A DNA stretch of 64,000 nucleotides, from assembly GCA_973895155.1 (NCBI GenBank), contig OZ316895.1:17608001-17672000 (forward strand), given 5' to 3'. Each line of letters opens with the position of its first letter. Positions within the stretch are counted from its first letter, which is position 1. The position numbers were made by a program, and so were the translations under genes. Under the pieces are notes generated by a model, which saw only the letters and a list, made by a program, of their open reading frames with translations, had not been told where the DNA came from and did not search any database. Source of the DNA: Marsupella aquatica. Its lineage: Eukaryota; Marchantiophyta. Of the stretch, positions 12,610 to 24,212 are shown piece by piece.

Positions 12610-12904
12610 ACATATACATCACAGTCTACTATTCACTATATTGGGAAGTTAGATGGTAGTAGGGCACATTTGTGCATGGACCTAAACACTACCTTGAATG
12701 AGTTCAAATTGTTACAAAGTGGATGTTGTATTCCATCCAATGAGGAGTGAAGCCTTTTATTTGCATTTGTTAGGTCTGAGTACGCCTTCCATGGTGCATG
12801 TGCTGTATGATTATTAAAGTGTTGAATATGACATGTTTTTTTTCCATTTAGGCCCGACTGTCTTTGTAAAGTTCAAGTGAATGAATTTTTTTGTAACTGT
12901 GAAT

Positions 12905-13620
12905 TATGAATACAACGTGAAAAGTGTATACGTGAAAAAGGTATTTCTATGTTGAAACTCCATAGGTTTTGTCCATTTGGGCAGGCTTCGGCGGAGGCCG
13001 TGTTCGTAAAGTCGGAGGGCTAGGGACAATTTTTTTTCCAAGTGTGAAATCTGAATACAATGTCCAAAGTGTATACATGAAAAATGTATTTCTATGTTGA
13101 GATTCCCTAGGTTTTGTCCATTTGGGCAGGCTTCGGCGGAGGCCATGTTCGGAAAGTCGGAGGGACAATTTTTATTTCCAAGTGTGATATGAATACAATG
13201 TCCAAAGTGTATACATGTATTTCTATATTGAGACTCCATAGGTTTTGTCCATTTGGGCAGGCATCGGCGGAGGGCGTGTTCGTAAAGTCGGAGGGACAAT
13301 TTTTTGCTTCCAAGTGTGAAATCTGAATACAATGTCCAAAGTGTGTACATGAAATATGTATCTCTATGTTGAGACTCCATAGGTTTTGTCCATTTGGGCA
13401 GGCTTCGGCGGAGGGCGTGTTCGTAAAGTCGAAGGGACATTTTTTTCCAAGTGTGAAATCTGAATACATCGTCCAGATCGTATACATGAAAAAGGGTTTT
13501 CTGTGTTCAAATTCCGTAGTTTTTGTCCATTTGGGCGCCTTAGTCAGTGGGAAGGATTCGACAGTGGGGCGTCTTCGTCGTAAAGTCAGAGAAAATGTGA
13601 ATACAACATACATATTGTAT
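12905..13620. repeat. ~138-bp minisatellite inside the MULE
   Basis: About five head-to-tail copies, recognisable by gaatacaatgtcc...gtatacatg at about 12908, 13052, 13190, 13325 and 13463, with a partial copy near 13600. Each unit includes ttttgtccatttgggcagg and a GC-rich block (ttcggcggagg). Long minus-strand ORFs here translate repeats and have no domain, so they are taken as by-products of the repeat. Confidence 0.85.
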
Positions 13621-13785
13621 CCCAGCCATAGATCTACTATGACCATTTTTGGAACAGATCATGTTATATAGTCTTCAAAGAGAGCAAGAAATGCAGGAAC
13701 ATTTCATATTTATTATCATGAACACATTGGTGACAAAACAGGGCTAGGTACCCTAGACTATCCCTTAGATATTGCTAATTGTACC

Positions 13786-16726
13786 CTAAACTTCATCCAC
13801 ATTATTAATCATTTTATCGATTGCCTTGTGAAAAGAGGTAACATCAGCCTGGCTACAATCTTGGAGAATTTGTGATGCGTGCAAGGAATCCAAAATATCG
13901 TCCTCCTGCACAGTGACCTCTTGTGGTACAGACCCCGGGATTACAAATTCACTTTGCGCCTTGCCCAATGGCCCACGAACTGTCAATTTTCTCCAACGTC
14001 TACTTGCATATGGGTCTGGTTGCACATCAGGTGGTTTCTGGTACTCCTGCAAATTCACATATGAAAGCAATCAGCAAAGAAACACATCTTACCAATCAAT
14101 CATGCCACCAAAGTCAATTACATAAGGTGTGCTCCCTACCGGTGCAGTCACCTCTCCTGATGGGATTGCAGACACATTCGGTGGAAGGGCAGTACCCTGA
14201 GTTTCAATAGTGTTGCCTCCCTCTGGTGCTGGTTGTGCATTGACATCCTGGACTTGTTTAGATGAATCCTGCAATTGTAAGGCTGAAATCAGTATCAAGC
14301 GAATCATGTGTTTAGTCCCTATACAATATGGCCACATAGTACACAATGATTTGTACTTACCTTGGTTTTAGTTCTGGTCTTTCTTTTTGTTTGGGCAATT
14401 TTCTCTTCGGTGGGAGCAGTTGTTTGCTTCCTCTTTGAACGTCTAGGTTCACTTTTTTCTGTCTCCGGGGGTGTCGTTGCTTGCTCTCCTTCCTTTGGTC
14501 CCTGACATTGCAAACTAAGGTGATTGCATGTTTAAATCAAATAAGTACACATAGAATACATTTTTACCACTATCTATGTTGGAATGTTCCTCCTTGGCCT
14601 ATTGAAAACACGCTTACCTCAGGCGCGGGCTTTTGTGGTTGTACAGATTTCTTGGTTCTCTTTGATTTCCTCTTAGATTGTTCAGGTGTAGGTCCTTCAT
14701 GGGATTCAGGAACCTAAAATGCAGTACTCGGAGTACAGGCACATTCAAACAGTAAGTATACATTAACATCATGGTATACAACATAAGATTGGTGTCCTAC
14801 TCTTGAACTTGCAGTGTTGATAAAACAGGAAACGTTCTCCACACTATTTACACATGTTGCAAAGAACTTTCATCTGTAAACATTACCTGGTCAGCTTGCT
14901 GAGAATCTACGGGAAGGGTGGTGTTTCCGTTCGGTGGTGGCTCTACAGATTGTTCGGGTGTAGGTCCTTCATGGGATTCAGGATCCTAAAATGCAATACT
15001 CGGGGTACAGGCGCATTCAAACAGTGAGTATACATTAACATCATGGTATTCAACATAATGTCCTACTCTTGAACTTGCAGTGTTGATAAAACAGGAAACG
15101 TTCTCCACACTATTTACACATTTTGCAAAGAACTTTCATCTGTAAACGTTACCTGGTCAGCTTGCTGAGAATCTACGGGAAGGGTGGTGTTGCCGTTCGG
15201 TGGTGGCTCTACAGATTTCTTGGTTCTTTTTGTTTTCCGCTTTGATTGGTTGGCTTCGGCTCCTTTGTTGGGAGGAACCTGAAAAAGCAATACTCGGGCT
15301 AAGAGCACTAAACCATCGTGCATACATTGATATCATGGTATACAAATGGGATAATTACATTGGAAGTGCAAATTTACCTCATCGGCTTCCTGAGTGTCAA
15401 CAGGAGGCGTAATTTTCTGTGGAGGTTGCTTCTTGGGTTCGTTTGGCTTCCTGCGTGGCTTTCCTTTCTTCCCTGATTCTTTGGCTTGAGCTTCGTCATT
15501 CAAAGGAACCTGAAGTTTCGTAGACATTCCGGTCAATGTTGTCAAACTATGCAGATTCAGAAAAAATCATTGGCAGAAGGGGAAGAGGAACTATACCTCT
15601 GCTGCGTCTTCTTCATCAGAGGACTCATGATAATCTAATCCCCACTTGTCAGGGGTGGGCTCGTACCCCTCCTCATCTGAGGTATCAACCCACACTTCGT
15701 GAACTCCAGCCTGCAATATGAAAATTGGTGTAAACATTGTGCGCAAAGTATACACAACAATGCAAAGGCAAGTAAAATGATTGTGTTATGTACCGCTGCC
15801 TCTGCTTCTTCTTGTGACATGCCATCACTTGTGTAATCTTTCACACAATTTCGACCGGCTGTGGCAATTGACAGATGCTTCTGCTCCTTTTTTCACTTCA
15901 CATAGTCTGGATAGGCATGGTCAAAATCGATTTCTTTTGCTCCGACTTTCCACAACAGACTTTCCCTTTTCTTCCTCAAAAACTCCAAGGCGTCTGCAAC
16001 AATGAGTTCTCTACTCTCCTCACCTGCTGAAGGTTGGACAGACTGGGCAGGGACATCTCTCAGCGGAAAAAGTACCTGTAATAGTCGACAATCAACCTGC
16101 AAAGCATGCAACTTTCGATCCACAGGCAACTGAGCAGGCAATTGCTGCACATGCTCGGCCCAGTGATACACAGCATTGGTGATAGGAGCAGAGCTGACAT
16201 GCTCCTGTAACATCTCAAAGAAACTATCGTCTACCAAGCAGCCCCAGCCACTCTTCTCCTTCGGACGAATGTGGTAGACCTTAATGAGACGAACAAGCAC
16301 CGATTTTGATGGAACCGATGGCTCCTTCTTCCCCAGAACTGAAACGCAATAGTCCACCTTCAGTTGATTCTTTTTGCGCTGCTTCGTCATTTGCCATCTT
16401 AGCTTGGCAGTCGACCGTAATCGAATCCATGACGCACCTTCCGTCTTCTTACCACTGTTGTTGCTGCATTTCTGTGGTTTCTTGGCGGGACGAGAGGTGT
16501 TGAGTTTTGAACTCAACCAAGGCAGGCCTGGCTCCAACAAATCAGCAGGGAGTTTTCGGCCATGCTTGGTGCTCAAGTGAGTCTGAAATGACTTGAACGA
16601 AGAGAAACCGCGAGGAGCATGACCGGCGCATATACACTTGAATACGTGGTTCCCCTGCTCGCCTACACGGTATCGAAAATGCTGTCCCTCCTTTGCCAAT
16701 GTTAGTTTCTTGGCATGGGGCACCAT
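13786..16726 (-). pseudogene. Nine-exon zinc-finger gene inside the MULE, one in-frame TGA
   Basis: Not a family I recognise. Exons on the minus strand: 16726-15794, 15710-15597, 15509-15378, 15278-15153, 14985-14887, 14713-14618, 14501-14361, 14268-14140, 14046-13786; all introns are phase 0 with GT-AG ends, and every internal exon is a multiple of three. Exon 1 has a zinc finger C-x-C-x16-H-x4-H (C31, C33, H50, H55). Middle exons are Lys- and Pro-rich, with SKRKTKRTKKS-type basic runs suggesting nuclear location. Exon 1 contains one TGA at 15893-15895 in otherwise continuous frame. ATG 16726 is the first Met; the frame is open upstream to about 16888, so a further 5' exon is possible. It could be a second element gene or captured host gene. 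Confidence 0.6.
14677..15213 (-). repeat. Tandem exon-intron duplication (~270 bp, two copies)
   Basis: Sequence 14677-14948 is repeated at 14949-15213 with high identity, including gtgtaggtccttcatggg and the intron block gttgataaaacaggaaacg. Each copy carries an exon ending in the codons for DSQQADQ before its donor, so the minus-strand gene gained an exon by unequal exchange without losing frame. Confidence 0.85.
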
Positions 16727-16779
16727 GACTACCTTGGTTGGGTTCAAAACCCAACCGACCTGCCCAACGTTCACTCCTT

Positions 16780-17000
16780 GATCTCCCTGAATCGCTCGAC
16801 AGTCACTCCAATCACCCGACAGGCAATCCCAAGTGATTTCACAATCCCCCTTCACCAGCACCAGCTCCCTGAATCGCTCTATACTCACTCACTCCCAATC
16901 GCGCGCAATCCCCCATGACCAGCTCCCTAAATCGATCGCTCCCAATCGCTCCCAATCGCGCACAATCCCCCTTCACCAGCACATCAGGCCTTCGATCGAT
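16780..17000. repeat. Imperfect tandem repeats upstream of the minus-strand MULE gene
   Basis: The blocks ctccctgaatcgctc and cacaatcccccttcaccag recur at about 16780, 16840-16880 and 16915-16980. They overlap the 5' extension of the open frame and probably belong to its untranslated region or promoter. Confidence 0.5.
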
Positions 17001-17122
17001 CGATTTGCGAGCTCCAATAGTGGAATCCCTCCCTAAAACAATCCTCCTCGCTCATCGGCCGCCATCTCTCTAAAATCCTAAACCCTCGCCAAAGATAAGG
17101 CATACGCGCAACTGATTGTGCA

Positions 17123-17135
17123 CCCTAAACCCTAG
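17123..17135. promoter_or_regulatory. Telo-box-like promoter motif
   Basis: ccctaaaccctag at 17123-17135, with a second partial copy near 17078 (taaaccctcg). The plant telo-box AAACCCTA is common in promoters of housekeeping genes. Its position upstream of the minus-strand gene fits a promoter; function is inferred. Confidence 0.35.
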
Positions 17136-17520
17136 CAATGAAGTAGCAAAGCAGGCGCAACCTAGACGTGTTACATGAAATAGAATTCAAAGTATACATA
17201 CACCATGTAGTATTCTGTGTTGTATTCTCAACATACAAAAGAATGTTGCAACATGTTACATAATAGATAGATCAGAGAATACATAAACAATGTTGTATTC
17301 TATTCATAACGCAAGAGAAAATACCCATTACACAATACAGGTTTTCAAAATTATGCAACTGAAGGGCTCCCCCAATACTCATCTAAAATGCGAATTGTTC
17401 ATCATTGAAGCTACAGAGAATGCTAAATGACACTAAATCATCTTACCAAACCACCAATCTCTTCAAGAAATAACAAGAATACAACAACCAAAACGTATTC
17501 TGCATGACACAACATCCCTA

Positions 17521-18159
17521 TCATTTGCCTTTCGAGTCTTCGGCGGATTCGATGGTGGACAAGCGAAACTTTGAAATCATTGCTGCAGTCACCTCCAACT
17601 GCTGCATAAGGACATCAGCATCCACAAGATTGCTTCTGCTGATCACTTTCTCAACTCTTGTTCTCACAGGGGCACGACTAGGAGGGCATCGCCACATCTC
17701 AACAACAAGCTTATTCACAACAGCAGAGTGTCGTCCTGCCTTAATCCACACTAGACAGTATGGGATCTGAGAAATTTGCTGGTGCATTGTTTCAAGTTGG
17801 CGAATGGTACCATACTCTGCAAATTCATCAGCAGTCATGTCCACAAGCTCTCGTGCAGCTTGAAAGATAGTGGCCTTGAATGGCCCAGTGTTCTCATATG
17901 CATCCACCATGCAAATATCGAACCTATACAAATGACAATTGTTACCGTCTACCAGTGGGTCGTGCTTGCATTGCTCCGCTGCCTCAATGGACTTCCCACA
18001 AACCAAACCACCGCCAATGCCATGCCTGCAACCTCTGTAAGTGAACTTTCTGGGCCATGGGAAATCAGAGTGAAAATTACAAACATATACCGGGATTGGC
18101 CCAATGATGCTGTCTGGCCGCTCCTTCATTGCAATTCGCACATCCTCAAGGGTCGACAT
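17521..18159 (-). CDS. RPA1 C-terminal-like OB-fold protein (212 aa or exon of a longer gene)
   Basis: The protein resembles the C-terminal OB fold of replication protein A large subunit, which binds single-stranded DNA around a zinc ribbon. Visible are Cys at about 44, 54, 64 and 75 in a ribbon-like spacing, then LYRFDICMVDAYENTGPF, matching the YRY...D.TG strand pattern, then IFQAARELVDMTADEF, matching the helix that follows in the family. The first ATG is 18159. The frame is open beyond it, and a splice acceptor (ttgctag) near 18181 suggests an upstream exon. It lies inside the MULE, minus strand, just within the right inverted repeat. No stops. Family assignment is by pattern only; Helitrons are the elements known to carry RPA-like genes, so presence in a MULE is odd. 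Confidence 0.5.
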   Translation of the reverse strand: MSTLEDVRIAMKERPDSIIGPIPVYVCNFHSDFPWPRKFTYRGCRHGIGGGLVCGKSIEAAEQCKHDPLVDGNNCHLYRFDICMVDAYENTGPFKATIFQAARELVDMTADEFAEYGTIRQLETMHQQISQIPYCLVWIKAGRHSAVVNKLVVEMWRCPPSRAPVRTRVEKVISRSNLVDADVLMQQLEVTAAMISKFRLSTIESAEDSKGK

Positions 18160-18688
18160 AGCAGGAACACGAGCCGGAACTAGCAACACGAGAAAATGCG
18201 AGAAAATGTCGAGAAACAAACCAAATGACAACAAAACAGGTTCCGAAAGGGTTCCATAAAGGGCGGGCACATTTGAATTTTGAAAATTATTCCTTTAAGA
18301 TTTGTACACATTATGGACAATGTCTTCATAAAAGCAAGGAGGTTCGGGGAGGTACGGCTTGCCGGCTGTTGCAAGCTCCAATAAACTATTTCCTTTGTAT
18401 CTTGAACACTAAAGTGACAATGTATTTTGAAATCCTGTGAGGCCGGGCACGAAGGCTCCAATGCCACCGCAAACTCGTTCAATTATTGTTTTGAATACAA
18501 TAGTCATACTGTATTCACAAAAACTGCCATGGTGCTGAGCGGAGCTCGATTGCCGCCAGGGCTACGACGCTTGTGGACTGCGACGTTATTGACGGCCGAC
18601 TACACATGACCAACCACGGTTTCCACAGGGTACGCAGTGGACTCGAACTGCGTGGTAAGTTGTTTCATAAGAACATGCCTGTACGGAG

Positions 18689-18807
18689 TGGGCCCGGAGG
18701 TCCATTGGGAGAGAATCTAAACTTTGGAGTCCATTGGGAGGGCGTGGGAAACTTTTGGTCCATTAAGAGAGAAAGTTGCATTTGGAGGTCCACTAAGTAT
18801 ATCTCTC
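18689..18807 (-). repeat. MULE right terminal inverted repeat
   Basis: About 119 bp, inverted relative to the left end. It contains an extra internal copy of roughly 30 bp (ggtccattgggag block at about 18700 and 18731), which accounts for its greater length. It ends exactly at the target duplication at 18808. Confidence 0.9.
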
Positions 18808-18817
18808 GGTTTTGGGT

Positions 18818-21600
18818 TGACTCAAAACTTCACTGAGTGACAGACGGTCTTTATTTTCTCTTTTGTGGGCTGATTTTATATTTTGTCCTTGAGACTATTT
18901 TCACTCGGACTTAGCAAGGACCCTCTTGAGTTACCTGATGGCCACTACATTCACCGAATACTGCCTCCATCACACCCAGGCAGTCTGGATTTCGGTAACA
19001 TAATCTACTCCATCACAGGAAGGGGTACAGCAGGGAAACGACACCAACTGCAAGCTATCCACTTCAGTCTATGTAACTAGCCAATTGAAAAGGGGAAGAC
19101 ATTAGTGAACTCCTCAATATCTTTGAATGAAATTTCTACGACTGCGCGGAACACATGCGCAGCAACTTTGACAACAACTTTGCCAACTGTTTTATTTCAT
19201 TCACGGTTTCGTTATTTCTGATTCAATATAACGTCCATTTGCGGAATTTAGAACGTACTGTGGCAGTATTCGAAGAGACAAAATGCCGACCCCACTTGTG
19301 TATTTCAAGTTTTGTCCGATCTTCATATTGAACTTTCACAGGCTATAAAGTGGCATTGAAAGGCAAATGTGATCATTACAAGGGCACGCCTTTCTACAAA
19401 AAAATTCGTAAGGTCAAAGGTGTATGATATTTATCTTGAGAACATGTGTTGTTTTCTCTTATGCCTCGAGAATTTGTTCAAAGTTCTCGGTTGTTGTCCT
19501 CTGATTAACAGTCTCTGCAAGATTGTCCTTTGATTATTAGTACAGCTTCATTTGGTGCACTTCGCTCACATCTTAGGTTTTCTCGAAAAGATCCAATGAC
19601 GACTGATCGACTTAGTGTTTCACCAAAAGAAAAACTTACATAGTTTGTTCTTCTAGTAATGGCACTAGATTAGAGTAACACTCTCTTAGGACAATTCATG
19701 AATCAAATATGAATCAAACAGGCGCCAAGCCGCCAAAGGTCTATGAAGTCGGGATGATTACAACACTTCAGAGTTGAAGTTCTGGGTTCAGAACATCTAA
19801 GCCTATAAATGGACAACAGAAGAGCCCACATTTTGTTCAGACAATGACGACTGATGGTGGTGGCATCGATGTTCTCAGTGGAGTCATGTGCGTGCTGGCT
19901 ACAATCCAATACAACGAGGTACTACAAAAGTAATCTAAATAAAGATCCCATTCATATGTTCGCTAGCCGAAAACATGAAACCTGAAACTACGGCATTCTA
20001 TTTTAATTTTTATTTGCAACCTAGCTGTGCTTGTTGTAGTATGTTCTAGTAGGTGAAGTCGAGGGAGCTTGGAGAAAAGTGGAAAACCTTCTGTTGACTG
20101 TACATGATTTGCCTGACACGCACCCTCGTTTTAGACAGTCCGTGACTGATAAATAGGGCCAAACCACAAGAAAAATCTAGAGTAGTAGGGTAACTTCGAT
20201 CCCGAGAAGTGTGTGGAGAACATTTACATATGCATTCTGTTCACGACGAATGAATCGGAGTGCCCATTGTCGTCGGGCAGGCCTTCTTTATTGGGTTAAA
20301 TGAACTTCGTATGAACCACTCATATTGTTTCTTATATCTGGACAACAGGCCACCTAGCTACGGAAAATTAGGGTGCTTGCAGTAGCGCATTGGACTCTTC
20401 ACTATATTCCACAACTCAAGCAGGGATCGGGCATGCCTCATCCTATGTCTGTCCCGGGTCTAGTGATATCTACATTATTTTTTAAGGCTTGTCGGTTGGT
20501 TTCTAAGCTGTCTGCACAACAAGCTAGCTAGAGTGAGATATCAGAACAGGTTTGGCGAAGAATCTGCTCAGCTCTTGACTAGCTTCTCAAAATTCAGTCT
20601 GAATCGATGGCTTAAACTCAGCAGGTCCGTCCCAACATTTGCTCGCCCAATCCCGGCAGCATTCACAGGGCAAATCGCGGGAGAAAAAGAAGAAATGAAT
20701 CTGACTGTTTAATATCGGAAGTCGATTGAGACTTTGGTGGGACATACTTTATCCAGGTTCTTGTTCATGTAATCTATGCATTTGTTAGAGCCAATTTGAG
20801 ATATAATTGTATTTCAAATTTATTTAATCATCTATGCAATGACAACAGATATATTCTTTAACCAAGTTGTCATTGGTCAATACTGGAAAGATTATCAGAT
20901 TTTCTGCCACAATCATTTCCATAACTACAACTCACCAAGAATGACAAACCAAAGCGCCCTTGACTCTTGACCAAACAAAGGATTCTCCAGGCGAACTTAA
21001 TTCAGCCTAAGGAAGGGAGACGAGCTATAATTAGCACAACATCATTCACGACATTGTTAAACTGGGGTTGTACTGAATGCTACAACCTTTGATACCTGCT
21101 TGTAGAGGCAAGACTGTTTTCGTCTCTCTTATTGGGTAGATGAACATATTGAGTCAGGCGTTGAGAAACCTTTACACTCACCTAGTACTTTGTCGGAGCC
21201 AAGATTTCAGCTTCAGACCTTGAGTTTACTTTGCTTCGTTTGGGACTATATCACCCGTATATTACGTCTAGGCAAACATAATCATGTGAATAGACTCAAT
21301 GATAAGGATACAGAAAGAACATGGCTATCGAGCATCATTGAGAAGATCGACAGAATTTCAAGCTCTCAGAAACTTCCAGTATCGACAGTCATATATAGTT
21401 ACAATACCTCAGAATCCTCACTAATAATGCATACGAACGATTGCAAGCACCTGAGTACTGCTGCAGATTGAGTCATTTTTTGAGAATTGGTACACATTTT
21501 AAAGCCACAGACGAGAAAGGCATAAAGTTTTTTATATCATTTAAGCTTGTAACTTGATCTCGACAGGCTTGGTGTCAACTCCACTGGTGGGAGGAGATTA
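18818..21600. other. Spacer without recognisable genes
   Basis: ORFs here are short and without domains. The open stretch at 21190-21471 starts on a TTG and was not accepted as a gene. No RNA genes or arrays seen. Confidence 0.5.
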
Positions 21601-22093
21601 GACAAGATGCAGGTGGTGCTTTGCCTGATTGTAGGAAATATGGGAGGATGTAGGAGCTACTGCAGCCTGCCAAATTATATGGATTGGGATCAGTGCATTG
21701 TAAGTGAACGGAAGTTGTACTGACAATCTAGCACCCCACCTGTGCTAGTACGTACTCCCCCTCCTAGGGAGGATGAGACTGCTAGGCCCGTCTCCAGAGT
21801 AGTTGTCGGTCTCTTGGCCAGGTTGTGTTTTTTGGTGGTTCTTGGGTTTTCTTGGGGTCCTTTGGGTGAGCTTGTCGCTGCCACTCCAGGTTGACGTGTG
21901 GCCCTTTGTGTTTGTGTTTCTCTATGCGTCACCCCGTGCCTCACTGGTCTTCGCTTGATTCCGTTCGATACATTTGGGAGCACCTGTCCCTTTTGGAAAA
22001 GAAAAAATAAATTATTTAACCTGGTAACTATCTTGCAAACGTGGACTTTTGGCTGGAAAATCATGTAGATATGACAGTAAGATTGCAGGTAGT

Positions 22094-22413
22094 TTCTGTG
22101 TCCGATAAATAATTTGTGAATTAAATGACCACAATGGCATGTCGACCGGTTTGATTTATGGCCTGTTTCGTTTGAGCTGCTGAACAAGTCACTAAGAGGG
22201 GGAGCGACAGCTATGGTTCACATTGAGATTAGACTCTGACTTACAATAGTGAATGAAACCCGAATGCACTTAATTTCTGTCTCCGACAAGTAATTTGAGA
22301 ATGAATTATCAAAATGGCATGCCGATCAACCGGATAATTTGTGGCCTGTTTGGTTTGAGCTATTGCCAAGACACTAAGAGGGGGAGCAATAGCTATGGTT
22401 CAGATTGAATTTA
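22094..22413. repeat. Diverged ~180-bp tandem duplication
   Basis: A block from about 22094 (tttctgtgtccgataa) is repeated from about 22275 (tttctgtctccgacaa). Both contain an atggcatg...ggcctgttt...tttgagct block and actaagagggggagc. In the second copy agctattgc and gcaatagct form a 9-bp inverted pair. ggcctgttt resembles ends of some plant MITEs, but boundaries were not found. Confidence 0.55.
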
Positions 22414-24138
22414 GAAACTGATGACCTACAATGGCGAGAGCAGTTGGTTGGAACGAGACAAGTATAACACCCAGGACTAGTGTCCTCGAGACCTTGACAA
22501 TGGATGGGACAACGGCTAGGTTGTACTCTCCACGACAATGGCAGCCAAGTCGGGACTGCTCCCCACGATTGATTCAGTCTGAGGGTGCAGACAGGGAGTA
22601 TAGCCATCCTTGGGATCACAAGTGTAGTTTTGGACCCCAAAAAATTAATCTCATCATGGTGCTTGGCGCACCTTGTTTTATGATGATGTCCGCACTGCCC
22701 GAACGAGCAATTCCTAGAAACTGCAGGCCCACTGGATCGGGCACTGGATCTAAGATATGCACTTTTTCACGCCTAGCCTTCAGCTTTTTTGACAGCAAGA
22801 AACGTAGATCTCTCGGTAGAGCACTGTAGCAAGGGGCCCTACATCGGCACCATGTAGCGTCGGGGCAGGACAAGCAAGTGGACTCATATCTTGCGGGGGA
22901 TGGGGCCTTCTCACGACAAAACATACCTGCGGAAGACTGGACGCCGGGCCTCTATGCTGCCCCTAAGGGAATACCCACTTTGTCACAATCATCACTTCTA
23001 TGGTAGCTTTCCTATCAAAGGATATGTAGACCTATATATTTGCATGAGTTACACCGGGAAATGCACTCACATTAGTGCTGCGAAATGCAGTTTCGGGTAA
23101 ACTATCGTATGTACCGCGTAAACAATCCAAATGCTGCTAACAAAAGTCATTTGGATATCTGTTTCAAAGTGGGGAAAATAACTTTAATGCATAGCAGGAA
23201 CGTGCGAGATTGCTAGTTGAGCGTGAGTCACAACAAGTCAGACCGCGTGAACTTCGTGAAACCTTGACAAGGAACAAATTTAATGAAATAGTGAAATTCA
23301 TGAAATAATAGACATTCCTTCTGCTGGGGCCCTCTTCAACCTACGATGTCGGCGATACGGCACTCAACTACTACTGAGATCTAGGAAACATTTCATGATT
23401 GTGAGAAAGGCTAGTGCCATTGAAATCGAAATCCATCGATCCCGGGTTGGGGCAAGGAACGAAGACTCCTAAACATCTCCGGAACTTAATGATAGAACAT
23501 TACAAAGAAAGCCTGACAACTTGCTACATTTAACTATGCACGGTCTACTCGTAGTAACCTGGGATTAGATTCCGCTCTTTCTCCTCAAGTTTTTCGGTTA
23601 AAACAGCGCACTTCTGATCAGCATTGACGGCAGACAAGAGTCGGCCACCGAAAGCAAGGCTTGAAAGAGAGAAGTGCACGAGGTGGATTTCAATACTTCA
23701 CAAACCTTTGACGAAAATAGAAATGCAGTTCATTGTAAGCTTCTACCGAAATGAGATTCTTGACACAAATTGAACTGGATTCTCACACAAACCATTCACA
23801 CACAGGGCCACAATGTACGTTGACATCAACTCTGATCAACGTTGATAAGTACTTAAAGTTGATTTCAGACCAATACATTTAAATATGAGATAAGGTGTCA
23901 ATTTCATCACGATCCGGAACACAATCCAGATCCCCTGTACCGTACACCTTCTCTTAGTGTTCTTGCAAGAATCCCCAAAACATCTCTATGCCCAGAGCCA
24001 CCAAGGGGCTCCCCTTTCTTGCAATGCTGAAAGACTGCTGCTGGGCTTATCTAACCGGCTGGGAATTGAACCCAGAGATCCTTCTAACCCAGAACCCACA
24101 CCCACAGACCCTTGCAAACCTACATCAACGCGTTTGTC
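22414..24138. other. Spacer without recognisable genes
   Basis: No conserved domain in the ORFs of either strand. At 24046-24070 the minus strand reads ctgggttcaattcccag, a perfect tRNA T-arm with B-box, but no matching rest of a tRNA was found. Confidence 0.45.
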
Positions 24139-24212
24139 GAACAGATGTCTTTTAACATCTATGAACTGTAAAACAGAACAGATGTCTTTTAACATCTATG
24201 AACCGTAAAACA
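24139..24212. repeat. 37-bp tandem duplication with hairpin
   Basis: aacagatgtcttttaacatc occurs at about 24139 and again about 37 bases later, with one difference in the whole unit. Each unit can fold through agatgt/acatct. Confidence 0.7.

Larger units (their letters stand above)
8160..18817 (+). mobile_element. 10.6-kb Mutator-like element (MULE) with cargo genes
   Basis: The element body is 8170-18807, starting and ending with inverted copies of gagagatatacttagtgg. It is flanked by a perfect 10-bp direct repeat, ggttttgggt, at 8160-8169 and 18808-18817; Mutator elements make 9-11 bp duplications. Inside are a spliced MULE transposase on the plus strand, a ~138-bp minisatellite, and two minus-strand genes (nine-exon zinc-finger gene; RPA-C-like gene). 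The near-identity of the inverted repeats and the perfect duplication suggest fairly recent insertion. Whether the minus-strand genes are autonomous element genes or captured host sequence cannot be decided from one copy. Confidence 0.9.

Noticed and set aside
12904-13671. Long overlapping ORFs on both strands as repeat proteins
   Set aside because: They arise from the period of the minisatellite, have no domain and are open in several frames.
21190-21471. 93-codon ORF
   Set aside because: It opens on a TTG rather than ATG and shows no recognisable domain or splice context.
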